DNA of 64,000 nucleotides from Arthrobacter rhizophilus (GCF_026241105.1 NZ_JAPFFT010000007.1:116505-180504), one strand, 5' to 3'. Shown: positions 26,144 through 36,125, numbered from the stretch's first letter. A program made the numbers and translations. The notes: generated by a model from the letters alone, not told the origin.

Positions 26144-26884
26144 CTACATCGGTATGGTGCTGGCTATGCTCGAAAAGATCATGCCCGCTTTGATCCCCAC
26201 CACAATGAAGCTCAGTGCAGTCAGCCCAATCAGTGCCCAAATCGGAGCAAGCCCGCGCTGCGGCGCAACCTTGTGGACGATCACTGACCGGCCCACCACG
26301 TAGACTCCCGCGCCCAGGAAGGCCCATGCCCAGTGGAAGGGGCGGACCACCCCGTCCCTTTGCAGCTTTTGCCAGTCGAGGTAGGACAGCAGAACGCTGA
26401 CCCCGTAGATGAGCCAACCTGAAGCGATGAGCAGAAAATATGGAACACTGAACATCGAGGTCGGATCGAGGGTTGGTACGCGCCTGGCCCCCACATACCG
26501 TAGGTGGAAGACCGGATTCCAGAGCAGCACGATGATCACGGTGATCACCGGCAGCAGTGTGACCAACCAAATGAACGGGTTGTAGACCGGGGTCTGACGG
26601 CTGATTTCCGGGCGCGGAGCGGGCCGTGGCGGGCCAACGTATTGACCGGGCTGCGCCGCCGCGGGCCACGAGGCTCCGGCTGGCGCCGGCTGGACCGGCT
26701 GCCCGCCCGCAGGCCACGAGCCTCCGGGCTGACCAGTTCCCGCCTGGCCTTGCGCAGGCTGAGCCGGTGGGTTCCACGCAGTTCCAGTCCAAGCATTACC
26801 GTCCCACCACCGTAGTTGCCCGGAGCCCGAGGGGTCTGGGTACCAACCTGGAGGAGTCGGCGTGTTGTGCTGGGGGACGGTCAT
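26144..26884 (-). CDS. DUF2510 membrane protein
   Basis: 246 residues. The N-terminus has a DUF2510 motif (PPGWYPDPSGSGQLRWWDGNAWT, residues ~11-33) followed by a Pro/Gln/Ala-rich linker to ~100. Four hydrophobic segments follow (about residues 104-123, 146-167, 185-200 and 214-235). DUF2510 is a short Trp-rich actinobacterial domain commonly found at the N-terminus of membrane proteins; its role is unknown. Confidence 0.8.
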   Translation of the reverse strand: MTVPQHNTPTPPGWYPDPSGSGQLRWWDGNAWTGTAWNPPAQPAQGQAGTGQPGGSWPAGGQPVQPAPAGASWPAAAQPGQYVGPPRPAPRPEISRQTPVYNPFIWLVTLLPVITVIIVLLWNPVFHLRYVGARRVPTLDPTSMFSVPYFLLIASGWLIYGVSVLLSYLDWQKLQRDGVVRPFHWAWAFLGAGVYVVGRSVIVHKVAPQRGLAPIWALIGLTALSFIVVGIKAGMIFSSIASTIPM

Positions 26885-26924
26885 GATTTGCCTCCTGATC
26901 TACGACCTAATCGAGAGGCTACTC

Positions 26925-28322
26925 CTAACCCCTGATGATTTTCTGTGCGGCGGCTGAATGTTTGGTAATAAGTTCCGGGATGTTCAGATCCGGGATCTGT
27001 CCGTCCACAACGCGCCACTGGCCGCCCACCATGACGCGGTCGGCGCGGTCCGCCGCGCAGAGCAACAATGCCGCGATGGGATCATGGCTGCCGGAGAAGC
27101 GCAGCCCGTCGGGCTTGAACAAGGCAAGGTCTGCCTGCATCCCGGGAGCTATCTGGCCGATGTCGGTGCGGCCCAGCACTGCCGCGGATCCCCGCGTCGC
27201 CCAGCCGAGGGCGCGCTCCACGGGGACATCCGCACCGTAGCGAAGCCGCTGCAGATACAACGCCTGCCGCGCTTCGAGGATCATGTTGGAAGTGTCGTTC
27301 GACGCCGAGCCGTCCACTCCCAGCCCCACTGGAACCCCGGCGGCCTCGAGTTCCAGCACCCGTGCGGTGCCGGACGCCAGCCGCATGTTCGACGTCGGGC
27401 AGTGTGCGACGGCGGTGCCGGCGGCACCCAGCCGGGCGATCTCGTCGTCGTCGAAATGGATGCCGTGGCCAAGCCAGGTGCGCTTTCCGAGCCAGCCGAC
27501 GCTGTCCAGATAGTCCACGGTGCGCAGCCCGAACATCTCGCGGCAGAAATCTTCCTCGTCGATGGTTTCGGCGAGGTGGGTGTGGAGGCGGACATCCAGC
27601 CGTTCGGCCATGGCCGCGCTTTCGGTCATGATCTCCCGCGTCACCGAGAACGGCGAACAGGGAGCCAGGGCAATCTGGATGACCGCGCCGTCCCCCCGTT
27701 CGTGATACTTCCCGATCAGCCGTTCGCTGTCCGCGAGGATCACCTCCGGGCGCTGCACGGTGGATCGCGGCGGCAGGCCGCCGTCGTCCTCGCCTAGCGT
27801 CATTGACCCGCGGGTAAGGGTGGCGCGCATGCCGAGTTCACGCACGACGCCGACCTCAACATCGATCGCGTCCTCAAGTCCCGCGGGGAAGAGGTAGTGG
27901 TGGTCGGCTGCCGTGGTGCAACCGGACAGCAGGAGTTCCGCGAGCGCTACTTTCACGGCAAGTTCGAGGCTGTCCGGGGTGAGGCGTGCCCACACGGGGT
28001 AGAGGTTCTGCAGCCACGGGAACAGGGGAGCGTTGGCCACCGGACCCCAGGCGCGGGTGAGCGTTTGGTAGAAGTGGTGGTGCGTGTTGATGAGTCCGGG
28101 CGTCAGGACGTGACTGCCGGCGTCGAAGACTCGATCGCAGTGTGCGGTAGGTTGCTTTCCCGCTGGGATGAGTTCGGCGATTTTCCCGTCGCTGACGACG
28201 ATGCCCCCGCCGGCGTCGAGCCCGTTGGCGGTGAACACTGCGAGGGGATTCTTGATCCAAATCCTCGAAGAGTTTGGATCCGTTGCCGGGGCTGCTGGCT
28301 GGAAGTCGGGTTTCGGAGACAT
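26925..28322 (-). CDS. 8-oxoguanine deaminase-like amidohydrolase
   Basis: 465 residues. The ATG at 28322 follows AAGGA. It is a metal-dependent amidohydrolase of the TRZ/ATZ/cytosine-deaminase group: metal ligands in NTHHHF, HTHLAET, HGIHFDDDE and GVDGSASND. The closest resemblance is to 8-oxoguanine deaminases, which form urate directly from 8-oxoguanine. It is divergent from guanine deaminase, so it feeds the same purine pool as uricase. S-triazine or hydroxydechloroatrazine activity of related enzymes is an alternative. Confidence 0.82.
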   Translation of the reverse strand: MSPKPDFQPAAPATDPNSSRIWIKNPLAVFTANGLDAGGGIVVSDGKIAELIPAGKQPTAHCDRVFDAGSHVLTPGLINTHHHFYQTLTRAWGPVANAPLFPWLQNLYPVWARLTPDSLELAVKVALAELLLSGCTTAADHHYLFPAGLEDAIDVEVGVVRELGMRATLTRGSMTLGEDDGGLPPRSTVQRPEVILADSERLIGKYHERGDGAVIQIALAPCSPFSVTREIMTESAAMAERLDVRLHTHLAETIDEEDFCREMFGLRTVDYLDSVGWLGKRTWLGHGIHFDDDEIARLGAAGTAVAHCPTSNMRLASGTARVLELEAAGVPVGLGVDGSASNDTSNMILEARQALYLQRLRYGADVPVERALGWATRGSAAVLGRTDIGQIAPGMQADLALFKPDGLRFSGSHDPIAALLLCAADRADRVMVGGQWRVVDGQIPDLNIPELITKHSAAAQKIIRG

Positions 28323-28711
28323 TGGAATCCTTGTCTGGTCGGCGTGGTTGCGTTCCAGCTCAGTGGGTCCTGTCTGCTGATCCAGGTTCCGGCGGGTCTG
28401 TCCTGCCGGTGGCACCCAGCGTAGGACTCCACGCCGAAGAGAGTCAATGTGACCGGCGCCCAAACCCGGCCCGGCGCCCGGCCCAACAGCTGAATTTCAC
28501 ATGTCGAAACTTTTTTTCCAGAAACTATGGCGCGGCTCACATCTCCGGTGCTAATCTCAATTTGCCAAAGGCGGGCACCCGGACCCCGGGAAGCTATCTA
28601 CCAGGCGAAACCTTCAAAAGCACATGCTGAAGCCTGGTAATCGCAGCACTGGTCTGTCATGTTCAGATGCCTCCCTGGTTACAGGCTTCCTCAGCACTAA
28701 GGAAGTCGCAC
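28323..28711. other. 389-bp divergent promoter region between two deaminases
   Basis: No gene found. A T-rich tract and TTTCCAGAAA occur near 28508-28525, and an AAGGA ribosome site serves guanine deaminase. Promoters for both flanking genes must lie here. No hairpin of note. Confidence 0.5.
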
Positions 28712-29206
28712 ATGAGTACCACCGTCACGGCCGAACATTTCTTGGCCACCTCCATTGAGCTGGCAACAGCCAATGTCCTCAACAGCGGCGGGCCGTTCGG
28801 CGCCGTCATTGTCACCGCGGATGGCCGCGCCTTCGAAGGCGTCAACCGGGTCACCGCAACCAACGACCCCACGGCCCACGCCGAGGTCACCGCCATCCGA
28901 AATGCCTGCCGCGAGTTCGGCACCTTCGATCTCAGCGGAGCCACCCTCTACACGAGCTGCGAGCCATGCCCCATGTGCCTGGCCTCGGCTCTCTGGGCAC
29001 GCATCGGCAACGTGGTTTTCGCAGCAGACCGGCACGACGCCGCCTCAGTTGGCTTCGACGACGCCGTCTTCTACGAGTACTTCGAGAACGAAGACCGGGA
29101 CAAGCTCATGCCGGTCACCAAGCTGGAACTGGGCGACCCCCAGGCGCCGGCCATCCTGGAACCGTTCAACACCTGGAACACGCTTGACTCCAGGATTGAC
29201 TACTAG
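28712..29206 (+). CDS. Guanine deaminase, CDA-fold type
   Basis: 164 residues from ATG 28712 (AAGGA eight bases upstream). A GuaD of the cytidine/dCMP deaminase fold: zinc ligands and proton shuttle in THAEVTAIR (His, Glu) and SCEPCPMC (two Cys). It converts guanine to xanthine and ammonia. The family tail region VFYEYFEN is present. The AzgA-type permease starts six bases later, so the two are co-transcribed. Confidence 0.92.
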   Translation: MSTTVTAEHFLATSIELATANVLNSGGPFGAVIVTADGRAFEGVNRVTATNDPTAHAEVTAIRNACREFGTFDLSGATLYTSCEPCPMCLASALWARIGNVVFAADRHDAASVGFDDAVFYEYFENEDRDKLMPVTKLELGDPQAPAILEPFNTWNTLDSRIDY

Positions 29207-29212
29207 GGCCCG

Positions 29213-30790
29213 GTGGCTGAAATGACAATCCTGGACCCCGCAGATATGCGAACAGCGACTGAAAAGCAGGCTGCGCCCTTGGGCGCAGGGCAGACAGTGG
29301 CAGGCGAAAAGCACACGGCAACCGGACTGGCGCGGGGCAGCAGCCCCAGGCCACCGGCGTCGAACTCTTTCCTGGATCGTTTCTTCCAGATCACCAAGCG
29401 TGGCTCCACGCTGGCCCGCGAATTCCGCGGCGGCATAGTCACGTTCTTCACGATGGCTTACATCGTTATCCTCAACCCCCTGATTCTGGGCGGATTCTCT
29501 GCCCAGAACGCACCCACGGACGTGGCCGGCGGATGGTTGTCGGCAGCGCAGGTGGGGGCCGTCACCGGACTGACCGCCGGCGTCATGACGGTTCTCTTCG
29601 GCCTCATCGCGAACCTGCCGTTCGGGCTCGCTGCGGGCTTGGGAATCAACTCGTTCCTGGCAGTTGCCGTCATCCATGAAGTCACCTGGCCGGAAGCCAT
29701 GGGCCTGGTGGTCATCAACGGCATCCTGATTGTCCTGTTCGGTGCCACGGGTGCCCGGACCGCGATCTTCAAGGCTGTCCCCAAGGAACTCAAGGCTGCC
29801 ATCACCGTGGGAATCGGCCTCTTTATCGCCTTCATCGGCTTTGTCGACTCCGGTTTCGTCCGCGCCACAAAAGGTGGACCGCCGGTACAACTCGGCACGG
29901 ATGGTTCCATCACCTCCATCCCCACGCTTGTATTCATCGTCGGTCTGCTGGTCATGGGAATCCTCGTGGCCCGCAAGATCCAGGGCGGCCTCCTGATCGG
30001 AATCGTCGCCACCACGGTCCTCGCCGCCGTCGTCGAGGCCGTCATGCACATCGGGCCTGGCAGCGCCGCCAATCCCGGTGGCTGGCACCTCAACACCCCG
30101 GTACTGTCCGGCCAACTGGTTTCCGCCCCGGACTTCAGCCTGGTGGGCCACTTCGACCTCTTCGGCTCGTTCTCGAGGATCGGTGGCCTGGCGGCCACGA
30201 TGTTGGTGTTCACCCTGGTGTTCACCAACTTCTTCGACGCCATGGGCACCATGACCGGTCTCGCCAAGAGTGCCGGCGTGGCATACAAGGACGGGACTTT
30301 CCCCAAGCTCAAGTCGGCCTTCATCGTCGAAGGCCTGGGCGCGGTAGCCGGCGGCGCGACGTCCGGCTCGTCCAACACCGTGTATATCGACTCCGCTGCC
30401 GGGATTGGCGAAGGCGCCCGCACCGGCCTGGCTTCGGTGGTTACTGGACTGCTGTTCCTGGGCTCGATGTTCCTGACCCCGCTCACCAGCGTGGTTCCGC
30501 TGGAGGTCGCAGCCTCGGCACTGGTGGTGGTGGGAGCCATGATGATGGCGCAGATCCGCGAGATCAAGTTCTCCAAGTTCTCGGTGGCCCTGCCCGCCTT
30601 CCTGACCATCGTCACCATGCCGCTGACTTACTCCATCGCAAACGGCATCGGCGTCGGGTTCATCTCCTGGGCCGTGATCCATGCGGCATCAGGCAAGGGC
30701 AAGAAGGTCCATCCGCTCATGTGGGTGGTGACCGTGGGCTTCCTGATCTACTTTGCCCGCGGGCCGATCAGCGCGCTGATGGGAGCGTAG
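29213..30790 (+). CDS. AzgA-family guanine/hypoxanthine permease
   Basis: 525 residues, GTG start (or ATG at 29222). A polar N-terminal ~60 residues precede about 13 hydrophobic helices. AzgA/PbuG signatures include GGIVTFFTMAYIVILNP, GLAAGLGINSFLAV and GGATSGSSNTVYIDSAAGI. It imports guanine, hypoxanthine or adenine by proton symport. It is coupled to guanine deaminase (6-bp gap) and followed by a strong terminator. Confidence 0.93.
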   Translation: MAEMTILDPADMRTATEKQAAPLGAGQTVAGEKHTATGLARGSSPRPPASNSFLDRFFQITKRGSTLAREFRGGIVTFFTMAYIVILNPLILGGFSAQNAPTDVAGGWLSAAQVGAVTGLTAGVMTVLFGLIANLPFGLAAGLGINSFLAVAVIHEVTWPEAMGLVVINGILIVLFGATGARTAIFKAVPKELKAAITVGIGLFIAFIGFVDSGFVRATKGGPPVQLGTDGSITSIPTLVFIVGLLVMGILVARKIQGGLLIGIVATTVLAAVVEAVMHIGPGSAANPGGWHLNTPVLSGQLVSAPDFSLVGHFDLFGSFSRIGGLAATMLVFTLVFTNFFDAMGTMTGLAKSAGVAYKDGTFPKLKSAFIVEGLGAVAGGATSGSSNTVYIDSAAGIGEGARTGLASVVTGLLFLGSMFLTPLTSVVPLEVAASALVVVGAMMMAQIREIKFSKFSVALPAFLTIVTMPLTYSIANGIGVGFISWAVIHAASGKGKKVHPLMWVVTVGFLIYFARGPISALMGA

Positions 30791-30927
30791 CCGGCCCGTA
30801 GTAGCCGGCCATTGAGACGGCGGTCCGGCCGCAAGTCACCGCAATGAATAGGCGTCCGCCGATCGTCCTCCACCCGCATAGCGCGGACGACGACGGCGGG
30901 CGGCGGTGAGGTGCGGCCGCTCCGCTA

Positions 30928-30965
30928 AGGACCGGGGTGGGAAATGAGAGGCCCGCCCCGGTCCT
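30928..30965 (+). terminator. Terminator hairpin after the purine permease
   Basis: AGGACCGGGGTGGG pairs with CCCGCCCCGGTCCT (14-bp arms, one G-U) around a 10-base loop, ~135 bases past the permease stop. No long T-run. It is the only structure noted in the 305-bp gap 30791-31095, whose right end carries the xdhC ribosome site. Confidence 0.65.
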
Positions 30966-31095
30966 CTTCACGCAAAGGGTTGCTTGTTTACCCGAAGCTC
31001 TCCTGTACAGACGCAAGGAATGAGAATATGAGGCAAGATCGCACGCTGCCCCGGGCGGGTCTCCGGTCCGGGACCTCGGTAAAGGAAGTGTTGCC

Positions 31096-32334
31096 ATGCT
31101 GGATTTGATGCCTTCGCTGGGCACCTGGCGGCCCGCGGTCTCTGGCGAGCGATGCGCAGTCGCCACCATCGTGGCCGCTGGAGGCTCCGTGCCCCGGCCC
31201 CTCGGCACGTCCATGCTGGTCTCCGAACACGGCGATGTTCTCGGCAGCCTCTCCGGAGGGTGCGTGGAAGGTGCCGTGGTGGAGGCCGCGCTTGAGGCAA
31301 TGCGCGACGGCGGCAGCCGCCTTGAGTCGTTCGGCTACAGCGCCGAGGACGCGTTCGCCGTCGGGCTCACCTGTGGCGGCGAACTGGAAGTCCACATCCA
31401 GCCGACCGGGGTCGCAGGGCTGGACTTGGCCGCGTTGAACGCGGTCAGCGGAGGGATGAACACCGCGAGCGGCTGGCCGTCCTCCATGGCACTCATCCGC
31501 AGGCTCGACGCTGCGGGAGGCGCCGTCGTCGTTCCTGATCCGGCCGTTTTTTCCGCCGCGGGTTCGCAGGAACTCTCGGACCTCCTGGGCGGGGATGCCG
31601 GCGTGATTCGCGCGGCCGCGGCCCAGCTCGAGCCCCTCTTACGTGGTGGCCGCGCAGGGCTGGTCCGGCTGGCGCCGGCTGAAGGCTGCGGGACCGTACC
31701 GGAACCCGAACCCATTACCCTCTTCGTCGAAAGCCGCTTGCCCGCGGCCCGCATGCTCATCTTTGGCGCCAACGACTTCGGCGCCGCGCTGCTCCCTGCC
31801 GGGAAACTCCTCGGCTACGACGTCACCGTGTGCGATGCCCGTCCCGCGTTTTCGAGCCAAGGCCGTTTCCTCGCCGCAGACCACCTCGTCACGGATTGGC
31901 CGCATCGCTACCTTGCCGCCGAGTCAGCCGCCGGCCGGATCGATTCCCGCACCGTGGTGTGCGTGCTGACCCACGATCCCAAGTTCGATATTCCCCTGCT
32001 GGAAACCGCCCTTGCTTTGGATCTTGCCTACGTAGGGGCCATGGGTTCGAGGCGCAGCCACCGGCAGCGGATCGACGGACTGCTGGCCAACGGCACCCAG
32101 GCCGAGGCGCTCGAACGGCTTCATTCGCCCATTGGGCTGGACCTTGGTGCGGTCACCCCGGCTGAAGTTGCGGTGTCCATTACGGCCGAGATCCTCACGT
32201 CCCGCGCGCCCCAAGCCACGTCCGGCCGGGGTTCGCTCAAAGACGGCACAGGACCGATTCATCACAGCACCCCCGAAACCCGCACCCCCGATCACAGCAC
32301 TCCAGAACACAGCAAGGTGACCCAGTGGACATGA
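31096..32334 (+). CDS. xdhC: XdhC-family molybdenum-cofactor insertion/sulfuration protein
   Basis: 412 residues with AAGGAAG before the ATG. The N-terminal XdhC domain has SVPRPLGTSM, GSLSGGCVEGAVV and the conserved LTCGGELEV. The C-terminal Rossmann part has LIFGANDFGAALLPAGKLLGYDVTVCD (usually GAGH in place of GAND) and YVGAMGSRRSHRQR. XdhC binds Moco and delivers it, sulfurated, to xanthine dehydrogenase. A His/Thr/Pro-rich tail ends in an ATGA overlap with the FAD subunit gene. Confidence 0.9.
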   Translation: MLDLMPSLGTWRPAVSGERCAVATIVAAGGSVPRPLGTSMLVSEHGDVLGSLSGGCVEGAVVEAALEAMRDGGSRLESFGYSAEDAFAVGLTCGGELEVHIQPTGVAGLDLAALNAVSGGMNTASGWPSSMALIRRLDAAGGAVVVPDPAVFSAAGSQELSDLLGGDAGVIRAAAAQLEPLLRGGRAGLVRLAPAEGCGTVPEPEPITLFVESRLPAARMLIFGANDFGAALLPAGKLLGYDVTVCDARPAFSSQGRFLAADHLVTDWPHRYLAAESAAGRIDSRTVVCVLTHDPKFDIPLLETALALDLAYVGAMGSRRSHRQRIDGLLANGTQAEALERLHSPIGLDLGAVTPAEVAVSITAEILTSRAPQATSGRGSLKDGTGPIHHSTPETRTPDHSTPEHSKVTQWT

Positions 32335-33284
32335 ACACCATCGAGTCCGTGGTTGCCACCACGGATCCAGGCCAATGGCGCGACGGCGACGCCTGGCTTG
32401 CCGGCGGCACTGTCCTGTTCTCCTACGGCAGTCCGGTCGGCAGCGAAGAACCGCTCAAGCGCTTGCTCGACCTGGGCCAAGCAGGCTGGCAGTCCGTGAC
32501 CGTGAGCGACTCCGGCGTAGAGCTTGCCGCCACCTGCACTGTTGCCGAGCTGTACGCGCTCCCGGTTTCGGACGCCGTGGCCGGCCGGAACTGGCCCGGC
32601 CTTGATGTTTTCCGCCCATGCTGCGATTCTTTCGTGGCCTCCTTCAAGGTGTGGAACATGTCCACCGTGGGCGGCAACGTTTGCACCTCGCTCCCTGCCG
32701 GGCCCATGATTTCGCTGTGCGCCGGCCTCGACGCCACGGCCACCATCCTTGGCCGGCACGGCAGCAGCCGTACTGTCCCAGTGGCGGAGTTCGTCACCGG
32801 GGACGGGAAGAACTCCTTGGCACCCGGCGAGCTCCTCCGCAGTATCCAGCTGCCGGCGTCGGCTCTGTCCGCGCGGGTGGCCTTCCGTCGGCTCTCGCTG
32901 AGCAACCTCGGGCGATCGGGGGTACTGCTGATCGGACGGCTCGACGCCGATGGCAGCCTGGTCCTCACCGTCACCGCCGCTACCAAACGGCCCGTGCAGC
33001 TGCGGTTCGCCGCCGCCCAGGTGCTCGACGCAGGCCAGCTAGCCGCCGCCGTCGAGCGTTCCATCCCTCCGGAGCTGTACCACGACGACATCCATGGGCT
33101 CCCGGAATGGCGTCGCGACATGACGGTTCGCCTTGCCGAGGAGATCCGCATGGAACTGCTCGACCCGGCTGGACACGGAGGGCCGTTTACGGTCTCGGGC
33201 GATTTCTGGCCACCGCATGCCACCTCACAACAACCGTCCACCCAGCCCGCGTTTAGGGACACAGCAAAGCAGAAGGAGGCCTGA
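32331..33284 (+). CDS. Xanthine dehydrogenase FAD-binding subunit
   Basis: 317 residues from ATG 32331, which forms a 4-bp ATGA overlap with xdhC; a GTG two codons earlier is possible. FAD_binding_5 features: AGGTVLFSY near the start and WNMSTVGGNVCTSLPAGPMISLCAGLDA, then the CO-dehydrogenase flavoprotein C-terminal domain (FRRLSLSNLG). It passes electrons from the iron-sulfur clusters to NAD. The Mo subunit gene follows after two bases. Confidence 0.9.
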   Translation: MNTIESVVATTDPGQWRDGDAWLAGGTVLFSYGSPVGSEEPLKRLLDLGQAGWQSVTVSDSGVELAATCTVAELYALPVSDAVAGRNWPGLDVFRPCCDSFVASFKVWNMSTVGGNVCTSLPAGPMISLCAGLDATATILGRHGSSRTVPVAEFVTGDGKNSLAPGELLRSIQLPASALSARVAFRRLSLSNLGRSGVLLIGRLDADGSLVLTVTAATKRPVQLRFAAAQVLDAGQLAAAVERSIPPELYHDDIHGLPEWRRDMTVRLAEEIRMELLDPAGHGGPFTVSGDFWPPHATSQQPSTQPAFRDTAKQKEA

Positions 33285-33286
33285 GC

Positions 33287-36124
33287 ATGGCAATCGAGAT
33301 CAACGGAACCGCCACCGAGGCCGCACCCCGCCCGGGCCAGTGCCTGCGGACATTCCTGCGCGAACAGGGCAATTTCGGCGTCAAGAAGGGGTGCGACGGC
33401 GGCGACTGCGGCGCCTGCACCGTCCACGTGGATGGTACGCCCGTGCACAGTTGCATCTACCCGGCCGTCCGCGCCGAGGGGCACTCGGTCACCACCATCG
33501 AGGGGCTGTCCAGCGGGGGAGAGCTCCATCCTGTGCAGCAGCAGTTTGTGGAAAACCAGGGCTTCCAATGCGGCTTCTGCACGGCGGGCATGATGATGAC
33601 CGCCGCTACCTTCGACGACGAACAGAAGGCCAACCTCCCGCGCAGCCTCAAGGGAAACCTTTGCCGCTGCACTGGTTACCGCTCTATCGCGGACGCTGTG
33701 TGCGGCAGTCACACCCACGCGCCCGACGCCGGCGCGGCGGCTCAGTCCGGCGCGGCAGTAAGTTCCGGCCCGGAAGTAAAAAACACCGGCCAGCTCGGTG
33801 ACGACGTTCCCGCCCCGGCGGGTCGCGCCGTCGTCACTGGCACTGCCCGCTACACGCTCGACGTCCCCGCGGAACAACTCCCCGGGCTGCTGCACCTCAA
33901 ACTGCTGCGCTCGCCGCACGCGCACGCCCGAATTGTCTCGATCGACACGACGGCGGCCCTCCGGGTACCTGGAGTCGTTGCCGTGTTCACGCACGAGGAC
34001 GCGCCGGCCCGGTTGTTCTCCACCGCCCAGCACGAGCTCTACACCGATGATCCCGACGACACCCGGGTGCTCGACAGCGTGATGCGATTCATCGGCCAGC
34101 GGGTTGCCGCCGTCGTCGCCGAATCGGTGGGCGCAGCGGAAGCCGGAGCGCGGGCCATCAAGGTGGAGTATCAACTCCTCGACGCTGTCTTCTCGCCACG
34201 GGAGGCGTTGCGGCCCGGCGCCCCCGCCATCCACGGGGAGAAGAATGCACAAACGGCCCGGATTTCCCGCCCGCAGAACAACGTCGTGGCAGAGGTCCAT
34301 TCCGAGCTGGGGAACGTGGAAGCCGGATTTGCAGCGGCCTCTTTCATCCACGAGAACACATACCAAACCCAACGGGTGCAGCATGTCGCGATGGAAACCC
34401 ATTGCTCCATCGCGTGGCTGGAACCCTCCGGGAAGCCCGGGGAGGAGCGCTTGGTGGTCCGTTCCTCAAGCCAGGTGCCGTTCCTTGCCCGGCGCACCCT
34501 GGCCCGCGTGTTCGATCTCCCCGAAGACCGCATCCGCGTGGTGGCCGGACGCGTGGGCGGTGGGTTCGGCGGCAAGCAGGAAGTGCTCACTGAAGACCTC
34601 GTGGCCATGGCAGCCCTCAAGCTGCGCCGGCCCGTGCAGGTGGAGTTCACCCGCAACGAGCAGTTCACCGCCACCACCACACGCCACCCCTTCACCATTA
34701 AGGTCAAGGCCGGGACTACCCGGGACGGGCACCTGACGGCGCTGCAGCTGGACGTGGTCACCAACACGGGCGCCTACGGAAACCACGCGCCCGGAGTGAT
34801 GTTCCACGGTTGCGGCGAATCCTTGGCCGTCTACAAATGCGCCAACAAGAAGGTGGATGCCCAGGCTGTTTACACCAACACCGTCCCGGCCGGCGCCTTC
34901 CGCGGCTACGGGCTGAGCCAGATGATCTTCGCGATCGAATCCGCCGTGGACGAGCTCGCCGTCGGAATCGGCATGGACCCCCTGGAGTTCCGGCTCAAGA
35001 ACATGGTCCGGCCGGGTGATGACATGCTTTCGACGAATCCGGAACCGGAGGAGGACGTCTTCTACGGCAGTTACGGCCTGGACCAGTGCGTGGCTTTGGT
35101 CCGGGACGCCCTTGAGCGCGGCGCGCAACGCTACCGGGACGCAGGCCTCGACCACCTTGGCCCGGAGTGGGCCACCGGCGTCGGTTCAGCGCTGTCCATG
35201 ATCGACACCGTTCCGCCTCGCGGTCACTTCGCCCACACGCGCCTGAGGCTTTTGCCGGACGGTACGTTCGACGCCGCCGTCGGGACCGCCGAATTCGGCA
35301 ACGGCACCACCACGGTCCACGCCCAACTGGCTGCGACCGCCCTGTCCACCACGGCGTCGAAGGTGGCCGTGCGTCAGTCCGACACGGACCTCGTGGAGCA
35401 CGATACCGGCGCTTTCGGCTCCGCGGGCACGGTGGTGGCCGGGCAGGCCACCTTGCTCGCGGCGCAAGAGCTGGCGCTCCGGATCCGGTCTGTAGCGGCC
35501 GCGTTCGCCGTTGTTCCGGCGGCGGATTGCGTGCTCGAGGACGGTGCGGTGCGCTGCGGCCCGCGGGTCCTGGCGCTCGCAGAGGTGTACGACGCCGCGC
35601 AGCAGCAGGGCGTGGAACTCGCCGCAGAGGGCCGTTGGGGTGGAACACCGCGTTCGGTCGCCTTCAACGTCCACGGATTCCGAGTCGCCGTGAACACCGG
35701 AACGGGGGAGCTGCGGATCCTGCAGAGCGTGCAGGCCGCCGATGCCGGCGTCGTGGTCAATCCGCGGCAGTGCCGCGGCCAGGTGGAAGGCGGAATCGCG
35801 CAGGCGCTCGGTGTGGCGCTGTATGAGGAAGTACGCGTGAACGACGCCGGACGGGTCACCACGGACATCCTGCGGCAGTACCACATCCCGTCTTTCGCAG
35901 ACGTGCCGCGCAGCGAGGTCTACTTCGCGAAAACGAACGATCAAATGGGGCCCCTCGGTGCGAAGTCCATGAGCGAGAGCCCGTTCAACCCCGTGGCGCC
36001 CGCGCTGGCCAACGCCATCCGGAACGCTACGGGAGCGAGGTTCGCGGAGCTCCCCATCGCTCGGGACAAGATCTACCTGGCGCTCAAGGATGCCGCCGCC
36101 CCCACCCAACTGGTTCGCATTTGA
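33287..36124 (+). CDS. Xanthine dehydrogenase, fused 2Fe-2S and molybdopterin subunit
   Basis: 945 residues. Residues ~1-150 carry both 2Fe-2S domains: the plant-type cluster GCDGGDCGACTVHVDG and the second site QCGFCTAGMM with CRCTGY. A short linker leads to the molybdopterin-binding domain with GRVGGGFGGKQE, AFRGYGLSQM and the end motif GAKSMSESPFNPVAPAL containing the active-site Glu. It hydroxylates hypoxanthine and xanthine to urate. Small and large subunits are fused while FAD is separate. Ribosome site GGAGG precedes the ATG. Confidence 0.93.
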   Translation: MAIEINGTATEAAPRPGQCLRTFLREQGNFGVKKGCDGGDCGACTVHVDGTPVHSCIYPAVRAEGHSVTTIEGLSSGGELHPVQQQFVENQGFQCGFCTAGMMMTAATFDDEQKANLPRSLKGNLCRCTGYRSIADAVCGSHTHAPDAGAAAQSGAAVSSGPEVKNTGQLGDDVPAPAGRAVVTGTARYTLDVPAEQLPGLLHLKLLRSPHAHARIVSIDTTAALRVPGVVAVFTHEDAPARLFSTAQHELYTDDPDDTRVLDSVMRFIGQRVAAVVAESVGAAEAGARAIKVEYQLLDAVFSPREALRPGAPAIHGEKNAQTARISRPQNNVVAEVHSELGNVEAGFAAASFIHENTYQTQRVQHVAMETHCSIAWLEPSGKPGEERLVVRSSSQVPFLARRTLARVFDLPEDRIRVVAGRVGGGFGGKQEVLTEDLVAMAALKLRRPVQVEFTRNEQFTATTTRHPFTIKVKAGTTRDGHLTALQLDVVTNTGAYGNHAPGVMFHGCGESLAVYKCANKKVDAQAVYTNTVPAGAFRGYGLSQMIFAIESAVDELAVGIGMDPLEFRLKNMVRPGDDMLSTNPEPEEDVFYGSYGLDQCVALVRDALERGAQRYRDAGLDHLGPEWATGVGSALSMIDTVPPRGHFAHTRLRLLPDGTFDAAVGTAEFGNGTTTVHAQLAATALSTTASKVAVRQSDTDLVEHDTGAFGSAGTVVAGQATLLAAQELALRIRSVAAAFAVVPAADCVLEDGAVRCGPRVLALAEVYDAAQQQGVELAAEGRWGGTPRSVAFNVHGFRVAVNTGTGELRILQSVQAADAGVVVNPRQCRGQVEGGIAQALGVALYEEVRVNDAGRVTTDILRQYHIPSFADVPRSEVYFAKTNDQMGPLGAKSMSESPFNPVAPALANAIRNATGARFAELPIARDKIYLALKDAAAPTQLVRI

Positions 36125-36125
36125 G

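Noticed and set aside
29045..30682. 545-codon minus-strand frame opposite guanine deaminase and permease
   Set aside because: Antisense shadow; His/Gly/Asp/Glu-rich as expected from a GC-rich membrane protein gene.
32423..34402. 659-codon minus-strand frame opposite the XDH genes
   Set aside because: The plus-strand XDH subunits have every family motif; this is its antisense shadow.
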